NCBI RefSeq assembly: GCF_913055835.1
Contig: NZ_CAJXKQ010000037.1
Location: 1-36,222, forward strand
DNA from: an uncultured Marinobacter sp.
GTDB taxonomy: Bacteria; Pseudomonadota; Gammaproteobacteria; Pseudomonadales; Oleiphilaceae
Length of the DNA stretch: 36,222 nt
Direction: 5' to 3'
Shown: positions 7,081 to 15,683 of the stretch, in pieces
Layout: every line of letters begins with the position of its first letter
Numbering within the stretch: position 1 is the stretch's first letter
Notes under the pieces: model-generated
What the model saw: the letters and a program-made list of their open reading frames with translations, nothing else
Told to the model about the DNA's origin: nothing
Databases searched by the model: none
Program-made: the position numbers and the translations under genes

Positions 7081-8666
7081 CGGCTGCTGTTGAGAAGTTC
7101 CACTCCTGGCTTCCAAGCCAGTGACTTGTTCCACTGGTCACAGAGGCGTCGAACGGAGCTCAGGTCGTCCAGGGCCCGTTCTCCGGCAATGGCAGTGAAT
7201 TCTCCTTTGACAATCATCGTCAGCATCCGGGATTTGAGTACGTGGTACGCCTTCTCAAGATCATGGAACGTCTCGGGTTCCGGACTGTCCGCGGCAACCA
7301 GCGTTCTCAGCAAGCCAAGATAGTGTTCAAAGTCTTCAGCAAGGCAGTCCAGTTGGGAAAGCCGACTGGCCTCTTTTAGCTGCAGCAGGGCAGGGGCCAG
7401 AACGGTGGCTTCGGTCAGGTAGCGACAGGTCAGAATGGTCCTGCTGAGGACATCAACGGTCGCCAGATGCATCCTCTCCGCCCGCAGCCGGGAAATGTAA
7501 TCTGAAATGGCCTGGTTAAGGCTCAGACAGGCATCGGTTTTCGGGCGTATCTGGGCGGGTTTCAGGTCCTCCCGGTCAAGGCAGACCCGTAGCAGACCTC
7601 GGGTCAGCCCAATTAGTCGCTTCATCTCCTGATCAACGGCACCAACCGCTAGTTCAGGGGTTGTAACCAGAGTGTTATCCAGGAATCGGGGCTCGGCGCT
7701 GTCTTCCTCCTTGCTTCGGAAGAGTCTGCCGAGAAATCGGGCAAAGCGGGGTGTCAGCGGTAACATGATGAACGCGCCGAGCACGTTGAACAGTGTATGA
7801 AACAGGGCCAGCGAAACGGCTATGTTGGCGTCCATGGAAAGCCAATCCGCCAGTACGGCTACCATCCAGAGCATGATGGGCAGAATGGCGAGCGCAATCA
7901 GCCCGGTCGCTGCGTTGAACAGGATGTGTCCCACCGCAAGCCGGCGGGCGTTGGCTGTCGCTTTCAGCGCAGACAGGGCTGCTGTAGACGTTGAGCCGAG
8001 ATTGGCACCTATTACCGCCGCAGCGGCGTTGTTCAATGGAATCAGGCCGCCCGCAGCAGCAGTGAGAACAATGGCCAGCGCGGCGCTTGAGGACTGGGTA
8101 AGTACGGTTGCCAGAAACCCGATAAGGAGGAATGCGGGCAATCCATAGTTGTTGTCCAGCAGAAAGTTGCTGTCGAGTCCGCCGGTCAATGTCTCCAACG
8201 ACGATTTCAGTATGGATAGTCCGAGGAAGAACAGCGCGAAACCTGCCACCGCCTCACCGAGCGAGCGGGTGCGCGGATTGGTGGCGATCAACTTTAGCCC
8301 GACACCGGCGGCAAGAATCGGGAGCGCAACCGCCTCGATGTTGAATCCGAAGCCCACCAGGCTGACAAGCCAGGCGGTCATCGTGGTGCCAATATTGGAG
8401 CCAAAGATGACGCCAAGGGATTGGCTGAGGTTTAGCAGGCCGGCGTTCACAAAGCCGATGGTGGCCACGGTTACCGCACCGGAAGACTGCACCAGGCCGG
8501 TAATCAGAAAGCCTGCGGCCAGACCCCGCAAGGGAGTTTGGGTCCAGTGACCGAGCATATGGCGCAATTGATGCCCCGCGGCGCTCTTCAGGCCATTGGT
8601 CATCATCTCCATGGCCAGCAGGAACAGGGCCAGGCCACCAAGAATCTGGAAAACTGTGGCAGTCAT
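7050..8666 (-). CDS. Na/Pi cotransporter family protein with C-terminal PhoU-like domain
   Basis: A 538-residue protein. The first 320 residues are membrane helices with the duplicated QSSG/QSSS signature of the Na/Pi-cotransporter II family (GLVQSSGAVTVATIGFVNAG near residue 60, VLTQSSSAALAIVLTAAAGG near 195) and GSNIGTT / GANLGSTSTA repeats. The last 200 residues are helical and PhoU-like. E. coli YjbB, of the same design, exports phosphate; the direction of transport here cannot be read from sequence. It lies 73 bases after the HD-GYP gene on the same strand and may share its transcript. The 3' end overlaps the convergent diguanylate cyclase gene. Confidence 0.87.
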   Translation of the reverse strand: MTATVFQILGGLALFLLAMEMMTNGLKSAAGHQLRHMLGHWTQTPLRGLAAGFLITGLVQSSGAVTVATIGFVNAGLLNLSQSLGVIFGSNIGTTMTAWLVSLVGFGFNIEAVALPILAAGVGLKLIATNPRTRSLGEAVAGFALFFLGLSILKSSLETLTGGLDSNFLLDNNYGLPAFLLIGFLATVLTQSSSAALAIVLTAAAGGLIPLNNAAAAVIGANLGSTSTAALSALKATANARRLAVGHILFNAATGLIALAILPIMLWMVAVLADWLSMDANIAVSLALFHTLFNVLGAFIMLPLTPRFARFLGRLFRSKEEDSAEPRFLDNTLVTTPELAVGAVDQEMKRLIGLTRGLLRVCLDREDLKPAQIRPKTDACLSLNQAISDYISRLRAERMHLATVDVLSRTILTCRYLTEATVLAPALLQLKEASRLSQLDCLAEDFEHYLGLLRTLVAADSPEPETFHDLEKAYHVLKSRMLTMIVKGEFTAIAGERALDDLSSVRRLCDQWNKSLAWKPGVELLNSSRQEDGAEKRT

Positions 8667-8739
8667 ATTGGTTCTTCTGGGTAGAAGCCGGTTTTCTCTG
8701 AGCTTAGCAGAGCCCGTGACTGGAGGAGGTGTCGCCTAC

Positions 8740-9948
8740 TCAGGCGAGGAATTTCCGGACATCGATCCTGTAGGTTTCCGGGTCCACGGCACGAAGAATC
8801 CGGTCCTGGGTACCCGGTTTCGCAAGATCGATGGTGTCCACCGTGATCGGCATGCGGAATTTGGTGTGGTACATCACGCGCACGGCTGGCAGTCTTTGAT
8901 CACTCTCGTTGGCCTCAACCACCACACCGAGACGGCCACTTTCCAGCAGCACCAGCGAGCCCACCGGATAAAGCCCCAGGCAGCGGATAAACTGTTTGAC
9001 CAGAACCGGATCCAGATGGCTGCCGCTCCACTCCAGGAGCTTCTTCAGACCCTGTGTTGGCGTCATGCCCTTGTGATAGACCCGATCTGCGGTGATGGCG
9101 TCGTAGACATCGCTGATCGCGACCATGCGACCGTACTCCGATATCTCGTCCCCTTTCAGGCCTTCCGGATAACCGGTACCGTCCAGGCGCTCATGATGCT
9201 GTGCTGCCGTGATGACGGTGAGTTCACCAATGCCCTCGGTGGTGGCCAGAATGTCCCGTGAGTGGCGGGCGTGAAGTTTCATTACCTCGAACTCTTCGGG
9301 CGTCAGGCGGCCGGGCTTGTGCAGTATTTCGTCAGGAGTGAGGATCTTGCCGAGGTCGTGGAGAAGCGCGCCCACGATGGTCTGGTGCAGCACATCGGAC
9401 GACAGGCCCCGGTAGTTCCCGAAAAGGGACATCAACACACTCAGGTTCACCGAGTGTTCCAGCAGGTAATTGTCTTTCTCACGGATGCGGCCAAGGCAGC
9501 TCAGAGCATTGGCATTTCGCAGCACGGAATGCTGGAGCTCGTCGGCTAGCTGATGGATGGGCGCAACGTCGATGGCGCTGCCCACTTTGGCGTGGTTCAT
9601 GAACTCACCCACCAGCCCCTGAGCCTGGCTGTGAATCTGCTGGGCAATCACCATTTCTTCGGCCAGCGGAACATGCGGTCGCTGGCCCGGCGTCAGTTCA
9701 CCCGCTTTTTGGAGGGCCGATTCGTTACGGCGATCCACTTCGGCAGCCGTTTCCGAATCCTGGGTGTCGAGCCCCTTCGAGGCGTCGATATAGACGAATT
9801 CCACCCCCATCCGGCGGATTTTCTCAATGGTTTCCTCTTTTTTGATAACACCCCGCTTGCGCTGGGTGTTGTGGGGAATCCAGTCGTTGTTCAGGTCGGT
9901 TATATACATGCCGACCTTGAGTGCCGAGATGGGGACGCGTTTGATCAT
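8740..9948 (-). CDS. HD-GYP cyclic-di-GMP phosphodiesterase with N-terminal DUF3391
   Basis: A 402-residue soluble protein. Residues 1-120 match DUF3391 (RVPISALKVGMYITDL opening). The HD-GYP domain follows from about residue 145: His165, the HD pair in LLHDLGK (His197-Asp198), the HHERLDGTGYP motif at 251-261, and SDVYDAIT near 280. All catalytic and GYP residues are present, so hydrolysis of c-di-GMP to GMP is predicted. It probably opposes the two GGDEF proteins in this window, but a direct link is inference. Its ATG overlaps the stop of tatD by four bases (ATGA at 9945-9948), so the two are translationally coupled. Confidence 0.93.
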   Translation of the reverse strand: MIKRVPISALKVGMYITDLNNDWIPHNTQRKRGVIKKEETIEKIRRMGVEFVYIDASKGLDTQDSETAAEVDRRNESALQKAGELTPGQRPHVPLAEEMVIAQQIHSQAQGLVGEFMNHAKVGSAIDVAPIHQLADELQHSVLRNANALSCLGRIREKDNYLLEHSVNLSVLMSLFGNYRGLSSDVLHQTIVGALLHDLGKILTPDEILHKPGRLTPEEFEVMKLHARHSRDILATTEGIGELTVITAAQHHERLDGTGYPEGLKGDEISEYGRMVAISDVYDAITADRVYHKGMTPTQGLKKLLEWSGSHLDPVLVKQFIRCLGLYPVGSLVLLESGRLGVVVEANESDQRLPAVRVMYHTKFRMPITVDTIDLAKPGTQDRILRAVDPETYRIDVRKFLA

Positions 9949-10754
9949 TCGCCGGGGAAGAACGTCCTCAGGCTGTTCTGATAAGTCTTACCAATAACCT
10001 CGTCCAGAGGCAGCTCCTTCACCTCAGCGATTTTCTCGGCGACAAAGGGCAGGTAAAACGGTGCGTTTTCCTTCCCGCGATAGGGTACCGGGGTCAGGAA
10101 GGGTGAATCGGTTTCCAGCAGGATCTGCTCAATCGGCGCCATGCGTACGATATCCCGCACGTTCTCGGCCTTGTTGAACGTGGTGATGCCGTTGAAGCCC
10201 AGGCACCAACCCTGGTCCAGGGCGTACCGGGCAAGCCCCGGTCCGGATGTAAAGCTGTGGATCACGCCACGGCGCTTGAGGGTGGCCTCAAACTCGCCAA
10301 GGATCTCGATGGTGTCCTCGTCGGCTTCCCGACTGTGGATCACAACAGGCCGATCCGTGTCGCAGGCGATCTGAAGCTGACGCCGGAACACCTCGCGTTG
10401 TACGTTCCGGTCGGCGTTATCATAAAAATAGTCCAGCCCGATCTCGCCCACGGCAACGACTTTTGCGTCCCGGGCGTGGGCACGGATTTCCGCTTCCACG
10501 TCGTCGGAATAGCTTTCAGCATCGTGGGGGTGGATCCCCTGAGTACCGTAAACCCAGGGTGCGACCTGGCTGAGTTCCCTTACTCTGGCAAGGTTGTCCG
10601 GGGACACCGCAATGGTGATCACCTTCTCGATATTGACCCCTTTCGCCTGCTCAAGGGTCTCCTCCAAAGGGCGGTCCTTGAGGTAATCCAGGTGACAGTG
10701 GGTTTCGATGATCGGGTGATCGAATACGGGAATCTCGCGACGTTTCTTACTCAT
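9945..10754 (-). CDS. TatD family metal-dependent hydrolase (DNase)
   Basis: A 269-residue TIM-barrel metallohydrolase of the TatD/YcfH type. Metal ligands are visible: ETHCHLD (His19, His21), VGEIGLDYFYD with the bridging Glu, PVVIHSREAD and IHSFTSG histidines, and LLETDSPFLTP with the catalytic Asp. The family length is about 260 residues, so it is complete. TatD proteins are 3'-5' exonucleases acting on DNA in repair or degradation; the YcfH branch is less well defined. It is the first gene of the minus-strand run and is coupled to the HD-GYP gene by a four-base overlap. Confidence 0.93.
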   Translation of the reverse strand: MSKKRREIPVFDHPIIETHCHLDYLKDRPLEETLEQAKGVNIEKVITIAVSPDNLARVRELSQVAPWVYGTQGIHPHDAESYSDDVEAEIRAHARDAKVVAVGEIGLDYFYDNADRNVQREVFRRQLQIACDTDRPVVIHSREADEDTIEILGEFEATLKRRGVIHSFTSGPGLARYALDQGWCLGFNGITTFNKAENVRDIVRMAPIEQILLETDSPFLTPVPYRGKENAPFYLPFVAEKIAEVKELPLDEVIGKTYQNSLRTFFPGE

Positions 10755-10883
10755 TGCCGGGTACTACACTCCATCGCAACCTGCGTCCAGGCTGCTATTC
10801 TGTGAATTCGGTCGCACAAGTTTACCAGCTTGTTCGATTGTTGACCTGTATTACCTCCATAGGGAGTTGCACGGAGCACCTTG

Positions 10884-11717
10884 ATGAAGCTGTCGGCGTT
10901 TGCCAGTAGTTTTCTTTTCGACTTAGGAAAGCCTCGATTCCGGGACTACCCGACGTTGCTGGACAGCGATGAAACGGAGCTGCCCGTCCTGGAGGCCAGC
11001 CTGGAACAGATCGGTGAATACCAGCGCCGGCTCTGGGCGAATCAGGCCAGGGCGGTGCTGCTGGTCACACACGGACCGGATACCAGCGGCAAGGATAGCC
11101 TGATCCGCACACTGGCCACCTTTGCAGACCCCGCCGGCTTTCACGCCTGGTCGTTCAGCCGGCCCAAAGGTGCCGAAACCCGCCATGATTTTCTCTGGCG
11201 GGTCACGCCCTTTCTGCCCGGCTTTGGCGAGATGGTGGCCTTCAATCGCAGTCATCATGAGGCTGTGATCGCCGAGCGGGTATGGCCGGTTCATGAGCCC
11301 GAAAGCTACAACTGGGAGAACCGTTACCGCTCCATCCGGAACTTCGAGAACCATCTGGTAGAAGAAGGCACCACGGTAATCAAAATCTGGCTCAACCTGT
11401 CCGAAGACGAGCATCGACAGCGCCTTCTTAAGCGCCTGGACAAACCCCGCAAGCGCTGGAAGTTTGATAAGTCGGATATCGACGGCTGGGAAAAGCGTCG
11501 CCAGTATGAAGCCTTCGCCGAGGAGGCCCTGGCCGCGACCCATACGGAGCAGGCGCCCTGGTTCATTGTGCCGGGTGACCGGAAACCCCAGGCCCGTGCC
11601 ATTGTTGCAGCGATACTGGCTGAGCAGCTGAATCGGTTGGCGCCGGACTACCCGAAAGAAGATGAGACTGTCCTGAAAGAATATCGACGCCTGTTGGCAA
11701 AAAACGGCGTGAAATAA
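10884..11717 (+). CDS. PPK2-family polyphosphate:nucleotide phosphotransferase-like kinase
   Basis: A 277-residue P-loop kinase of the PPK2 family, which transfers phosphate between polyphosphate and nucleotides. The Walker A is HGPDTSGKDSLIRTL near residue 65 (GxDxxGK). The Walker B region reads FNRSHHEAVIAERV, where family members usually have SHYEDV or SHYEEV. The lid module RLLKRLDKPRKRWKF is present, as is the C-terminal APWFIVPGDRK block. The overall pattern is nearest to the short class III type. ATG 10884 is preferred over TTG 10881 because GGAG at 10873-10876 gives normal spacing. It is followed 17 bases later by the DadA-like gene. Confidence 0.87.
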   Translation: MKLSAFASSFLFDLGKPRFRDYPTLLDSDETELPVLEASLEQIGEYQRRLWANQARAVLLVTHGPDTSGKDSLIRTLATFADPAGFHAWSFSRPKGAETRHDFLWRVTPFLPGFGEMVAFNRSHHEAVIAERVWPVHEPESYNWENRYRSIRNFENHLVEEGTTVIKIWLNLSEDEHRQRLLKRLDKPRKRWKFDKSDIDGWEKRRQYEAFAEEALAATHTEQAPWFIVPGDRKPQARAIVAAILAEQLNRLAPDYPKEDETVLKEYRRLLAKNGVK

Positions 11718-11734
11718 ACACAGCGGAGGAATGC

Positions 11735-13006
11735 ATGCACATTGTTGTAGTCGGTGGCGGCGTGGTGGGAATGACCACGGCTTACGAACTGAATCGCCGG
11801 GGCCACCAGGTGACTGTGCTGGAGCGCCACGCAATCGCCGGGAACGAAACCAGCAAGGCCAACGCGGCTCAGCGGTCTTACGGCGTGGTCTACCCCTGGG
11901 CCGACCCCTCGATAGTGTTCAAGGCCATCCCCTGGATCCTCAAGCAGGATGGCCCTCTGAAGCTGCGCTTTCCACCGTCTGTGGAAACCCTGAAATTCAT
12001 GTTCGCCACCCTCCGTTACGCCTGGTCGCCAGGCCTGTTCGGCTTGAATCGCCGTGCCATGTTGCGCCTCGGCATCCATAGCCGGGAACGGTTTCTTGCC
12101 CTTGAAAAGGAGTTGGGTCTTGCCTTCGATGGCGACCACCAGGGCCTGCTGCACCTGGCCAGCACCCCGGAGGCCCTCGAAGGCTACCGGATTACTCATG
12201 ACCTGCTGACCGAGCTTGGCATTCCTTCCCGTTTGCTCACACCCGAACAGGTACGAGAGGCCGAACCCGGCATGGTCGGCAACGGCCCGCTCTACGGTGC
12301 CCTGAGCTACGACACCGATGGCACGGGCGATTGTCACCAGTTCTCCCGGGAACTGGCGAAAGCCTGTGAGGAAAAGGGGGTTGTCGTTCGTTACAACGTG
12401 GAAGCGGAAAAGCTGATCGCCGATGACAACAGGGTCAGTGCGGTTTCACTGAGAAACAGCGATGGGGTGATGGAAACCCTGGAAGCCGATGCCGTGGTGA
12501 TCAGCGCCGGCTGCTGGTCCAACCATCTGGTGCAGCCCCTGGGCCTGGAGCTGCCCATCTATCCGGTGAAAGGTTACAGCCTGACTGTCCCCATGAAAGA
12601 ACCTGAACGCGGTCCGGCATCGACCATTCACGACGACAACTACAAAGTGGTTTCCACCCGTCTGGGGAACAGGCTACGGGCTACGGGTTTCGTCGAGCTG
12701 GCGGATTTCAACCGGGATATTCCCGAAGTCCGACTGGCAACTATCAAGAAATCGGTCGAATCCCGTTTCCCCGGCTGTGCGGATCTTGATGCCGCCGAAA
12801 CCTGGACCGGCTTCCGCCCCATGACCCCGGACGGCCCGGCGATTATCGGACGAGGTCCCCGAGACAACCTCTACCTCAACACCGGCCACGGAACCTTCGG
12901 CTGGACCCTGTCCGCGGGCAGTGCCGATGTCATCGCACAGGTGATCGAAGGCGAGGAACCCGCCATCTGTCTGGATGCCTTCAGGCCTGGGAGGTTTTCC
13001 GAGTAA
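11735..13006 (+). CDS. FAD-dependent D-amino acid dehydrogenase-like oxidoreductase (DadA family)
   Basis: A 423-residue DAO/DadA-type flavoprotein. The N-terminus is a dinucleotide-binding fold (IVVVGGGVVGMTTAYEL, then Glu in VLERH). The ANAAQRSYGVVYPWADP segment corresponds to the DadA substrate-side region. A VKGYSLTVP strand and the C-terminal WTGFRPMTPDGPAIIG and GHGTFGWTLSAGSA blocks complete the family pattern. DadA oxidatively deaminates D-amino acids at the membrane, passing electrons to the respiratory chain; here the exact substrate is uncertain. GGAGG at about 11725 gives a strong ribosome site. A long palindromic element begins 24 bases after the stop. Confidence 0.85.
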   Translation: MHIVVVGGGVVGMTTAYELNRRGHQVTVLERHAIAGNETSKANAAQRSYGVVYPWADPSIVFKAIPWILKQDGPLKLRFPPSVETLKFMFATLRYAWSPGLFGLNRRAMLRLGIHSRERFLALEKELGLAFDGDHQGLLHLASTPEALEGYRITHDLLTELGIPSRLLTPEQVREAEPGMVGNGPLYGALSYDTDGTGDCHQFSRELAKACEEKGVVVRYNVEAEKLIADDNRVSAVSLRNSDGVMETLEADAVVISAGCWSNHLVQPLGLELPIYPVKGYSLTVPMKEPERGPASTIHDDNYKVVSTRLGNRLRATGFVELADFNRDIPEVRLATIKKSVESRFPGCADLDAAETWTGFRPMTPDGPAIIGRGPRDNLYLNTGHGTFGWTLSAGSADVIAQVIEGEEPAICLDAFRPGRFSE

Positions 13007-13029
13007 GACTTCGGGCTCGGTTCACGAGC

Positions 13030-13131
13030 CGGTCTGGTGGCCCTTTCCGGGATACGCTGTAAATACGTCCCTGTACGCTTGACGAAAACCATCCCTGGTT
13101 TTCGACAATCCCGGAAAGGGCCACCAGACCG
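13030..13131. repeat. Short member of the palindromic intergenic element family (24-bp perfect arms)
   Basis: The arms at 13030-13053 and 13108-13131 are exact reverse complements (24 bp). The 54-base interior contains a perfect nine-base-pair hairpin, CGAAAACCA-TCCC-TGGTTTTCG at 13083-13104. It lies between the convergent DadA-like and LasT-type genes. Its arm has the same CC-TTTCC block found in the arms of the other three elements, and an ACGCT motif just inside the left arm, also seen at 30022 and 32555. A bidirectional terminator role is possible at this site but does not explain the copy in a divergent intergenic region. Confidence 0.85.
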
Positions 13132-13174
13132 ACTCCCGGGCCTAGGAGGTCAATCTTGCGTATCCCGGGAAGGC

Positions 13175-13897
13175 TTATCCGTTCGGCTCTTTCTCGGAAG
13201 CCGAGCGCGCCTGAGAGTAAACCGTGCGCTCAATGTTCGAACAAAGCGTATGAACAAACCCGATATCCCGATCAGACAACAAGGGTAACCGCTCGAAAAC
13301 CCATTGCGACAGCTTCCCTTCAGGCGGTGTATCCAGTTCTGGTAGCAGGGTTTCGAGCCGACCGCGGAGGGCGCCAAGCCGATGTTCATCGGCAGGCTCA
13401 GGTTCGTTATCCATAGCTTCCGATAGCCCGGACATTTCCCAGGCGTAGAGCATCACCGACTGGGCAAGGTTCAGAGAAGGGTAGGTGACCTTCATGGGAA
13501 TGCCGGTCAGCAGATCGCAGAGTGCCAGCTCCTCGTTGGAAAGCCCGCGATCTTCCCGGCCAAACACCAGTGCTGCGGTTGCCACGGACGCACCCTTCGT
13601 GGCCAGAACCTTCTGCAGATCCGAGGGGCCGTGCCAATCCTGGCGCTGATGCCGGGTCTTGGCGGAGGTGCCCATCAGCAGGTCTACGGAGTTTCTTACC
13701 GCTGCCAGATCGGGGAAAATGCGCGCATTGTCCAGGATGTGGTCGCTGCCGTGGGCCAGCCAGTGGGCTTCGGGGCGGGTGTGCAGGTCCGAGTTGACCA
13801 GCCAAAGCTCGCCGAAACCCATGGTGCACAGGGCACGGGCGGCCGCACCGACATTTTCGGGAACCTTGGGCTCAACAAGTACAAAGGCCAGTTTCAT
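13175..13897 (-). CDS. LasT-type RNA 2'-O-methyltransferase (SpoU/TrmH superfamily, TrmJ-like)
   Basis: A 240-residue SPOUT enzyme. Motif 1 is PENVGAAARALCTMGF, motif 2 is ALVFGREDRGLSNEEL, and motif 3 is YPSLNLAQSVMLYAWE, together forming the trefoil-knot S-adenosylmethionine site. The AHGSDHILDNARIF segment near residue 50 is closer to E. coli LasT than to TrmJ, so I call it LasT-type; the target RNA position is not settled. The upstream GGAGGTAACGTC gives an excellent ribosome site. Its ATG (complement 13895-13897) overlaps the ATG of the divergent methyltransferase gene (13896-13898). Confidence 0.88.
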   Translation of the reverse strand: MKLAFVLVEPKVPENVGAAARALCTMGFGELWLVNSDLHTRPEAHWLAHGSDHILDNARIFPDLAAVRNSVDLLMGTSAKTRHQRQDWHGPSDLQKVLATKGASVATAALVFGREDRGLSNEELALCDLLTGIPMKVTYPSLNLAQSVMLYAWEMSGLSEAMDNEPEPADEHRLGALRGRLETLLPELDTPPEGKLSQWVFERLPLLSDRDIGFVHTLCSNIERTVYSQARSASEKEPNG

Positions 13898-15170
13898 GAC
13901 GTTACCTCCGGCGGCGAGTTTACACCACGGCGCGGAATCTTTTTACCAGCGATGGCAGCAGCTGAACGACTGGCTTGTGCAGCACCAGGCGTTCTGGCAG
14001 CCGGCGCCGTTCATGACACCGCAGCCGGCCTGGACAAGAGCTTATCCGGAACTGGCCGCGATGCTGGCGGAGCTGACCGATGCCCAGTGCCAGTATCTGG
14101 ATGACGCTCCGGTTGAGCTGGCGGCGCGGGTATCCCGATGGGTCCCGTCCCTGGAACGTTATGCCGACATGGTGCAGCTGCCGGAGTTTTTGGCATCAGC
14201 CGAGGAGGCATCCGATACGACTCTGCCGGAAGTTCGAGCCACGGATATGCCCGGCCGAAAGCGTCTGCAGTCGGGTGCCTTTGCGGCTGCACTGGCACCG
14301 CTGGAGCACCCTGCCCTCGACTGGTGTTGTGGCAAGGGCCATCTGTCGCGGACGCTGGCTCCATTGTGTCCCGGTGAGATACAGGGGCTCGAGTGGAATC
14401 CGGAGTTGGTCCGGGACGGCAACCGACTGGCCAGACAATTCGGGGATCGGGTTTCGATTGAATGCCAGGATGTGATGGCCACGGATCTGGTGCTTCCGAG
14501 CCGTCACCACGGCGTGGCCCTCCATGCCTGCGGTGACTTGCATCGACAACTGCTGAAGCGGGGCAGCGAGGCCGGGTTGCCGAGGCTGAGTATCTCACCT
14601 TGCTGTTACCACCTGACCGACAAGGATATTTACCAGCCGCTGTCAGAGCGAGCGTCGGGCTATCAGAAAACACTGAAACCAGGCCGAAACGACTTGCGGC
14701 TGGCGGTTCAGGAAACGGTAACAGCCCCTGCCCGAGTGCGGGAACAGACCCGTTTGATCAGCCAGTGGCGCCTAGGGTTCGATGGCCTGCAGCGATTTCT
14801 GCGTGGGCATGACGAATACCTGCCGGTGCCTTCACATCCGGCGCGCCTGCTGAGCGAAGGCTTTCCGGCTTTTTGTCGCTGGGCCGCGGCGAAAAAGCAT
14901 CTGGAGTTACCCGCCAGGGTCGATTTTGATCATTGGCTGGCGTTTGGCGAGCGTCGGCTGGCAGAGGTTCGCCGCCATGAGCTGGTACGGCACCTGTTCC
15001 GGCGCCCACTGGAACTCTGGATGGTGCTGGACTACGCGCTCTTTCTGGAAGAGCAGGGCTATCAGGTACGTCTCGGCCACTTCTGCGACCGGTCGCTGAC
15101 GCCCCGTAACCTGCTGATCGATGCGGTCAGGGTTTCCGGTATTCAACCCGCTCAACACAGCCATCCCTGA
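13896..15170 (+). CDS. SAM-dependent methyltransferase (Methyltransf_32-like)
   Basis: A 424-residue protein. The N-terminal 130 residues are helical and tryptophan-rich (SFYQRWQQLNDWL). A Rossmann methyltransferase follows: LDWCCGKGHLSRTLAP (about residues 141-157) is the S-adenosylmethionine loop, then GLEWNPELV, VALHACGDLHRQLL and LSISPCCYHLT. The Cys-rich GKG loop and CGD/SPCC motifs are typical of the PF13679-type family, whose substrates are mostly unknown. ATG 13896 is used because conserved-looking sequence starts soon after; only a weak AAAGG precedes it. Its start overlaps the divergent LasT-type start, and its 3' end overlaps the convergent DUF4124 gene by 44 bases. Confidence 0.83.
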   Translation: MTLPPAASLHHGAESFYQRWQQLNDWLVQHQAFWQPAPFMTPQPAWTRAYPELAAMLAELTDAQCQYLDDAPVELAARVSRWVPSLERYADMVQLPEFLASAEEASDTTLPEVRATDMPGRKRLQSGAFAAALAPLEHPALDWCCGKGHLSRTLAPLCPGEIQGLEWNPELVRDGNRLARQFGDRVSIECQDVMATDLVLPSRHHGVALHACGDLHRQLLKRGSEAGLPRLSISPCCYHLTDKDIYQPLSERASGYQKTLKPGRNDLRLAVQETVTAPARVREQTRLISQWRLGFDGLQRFLRGHDEYLPVPSHPARLLSEGFPAFCRWAAAKKHLELPARVDFDHWLAFGERRLAEVRRHELVRHLFRRPLELWMVLDYALFLEEQGYQVRLGHFCDRSLTPRNLLIDAVRVSGIQPAQHSHP

Positions 15171-15606
15171 AATACACATAGGTCAGCTCATAAAGTGCCC
15201 CGTAATAGCGGGTCTGGTAAATCCAGACTTCCTGGGGGCTGGTGTAGGTTTCTGGCGGATTGCCGAAAGCCCGGCGAACATGCTCCCGGGTCATGCCCTG
15301 TACCACCTGTTCCCGAACCAGATAACGGCGCAGATCGGTGGAGTTGATAAACCGGCAGGTGCCGGCCTCTTCCTCTGGTTCCGATTCTTCTTCCTGTTCT
15401 TCGGGATCAGGGGGCTCCTGCGCCGGGAGGTTCTGATTGAAACTGCCGCCGATGCGGTTATCCCGCAGCTCAACCGATTCCGCATCCTCGCCGCAGGGCT
15501 GGTCGGAGAACACGGTATTGCCATCTTGTTCACAGCGAAAAACCTGGGCCTGCGCCGGCACTGCCAGGACAGAGAGGGTCAGCATCAAAGCCATTCCTTT
15601 GATCAT
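15127..15606 (-). CDS. Secreted DUF4124 domain protein
   Basis: A 159-residue exported protein. The signal peptide is MIKGMALMLTLSVLAVPAQA, cleaved before QVFRC. A short DUF4124-type motif follows (VFRCEQDGNTVFSDQPCG), then an acidic low-complexity linker rich in Glu and Pro (about residues 60-82), then a C-terminal domain with GTCRF, GMTREHVRRAFGNPPE and EVWIYQTRYYG, reminiscent of SmpA/OmlA-type folds. The frame is open to 15660, but ATG at 15606 has GAGGA at good spacing and starts the signal peptide. Its function is unknown; periplasmic location is predicted. The 3' end overlaps the methyltransferase gene on the other strand. Confidence 0.82.
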   Translation of the reverse strand: MIKGMALMLTLSVLAVPAQAQVFRCEQDGNTVFSDQPCGEDAESVELRDNRIGGSFNQNLPAQEPPDPEEQEEESEPEEEAGTCRFINSTDLRRYLVREQVVQGMTREHVRRAFGNPPETYTSPQEVWIYQTRYYGALYELTYVYFRDGCVERVEYRKP

Positions 15607-15632
15607 TGGTTCCTCGCGATTGATCACCCATG

Positions 15633-15657
15633 AAAAAGGCGCCCGAAGGCGCCTTTT
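15633..15657 (-). terminator. Rho-independent terminator of the OmpA-family gene
   Basis: On the minus strand the sequence reads AAAAGGCGCC, loop TTCG, GGCGCCTTTTT. The ten-base-pair GC-rich stem with a stable UUCG tetraloop and T-run lies 27 bases after the OmpA-family stop codon. It separates that gene from the DUF4124 gene downstream. Confidence 0.9.
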
Positions 15658-15683
15658 CAATCCACTCAGATAAAGACCGTCGA

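Noticed and set aside
8596..9261. Long plus-strand open frames opposite the Na/Pi and HD-GYP genes
   Set aside because: They are antisense shadows of strongly conserved genes, with no family likeness of their own.
13030..13131. Element as a simple rho-independent terminator
   Set aside because: No T-run follows either arm, and another member lies in a divergent intergenic region where no transcript ends.
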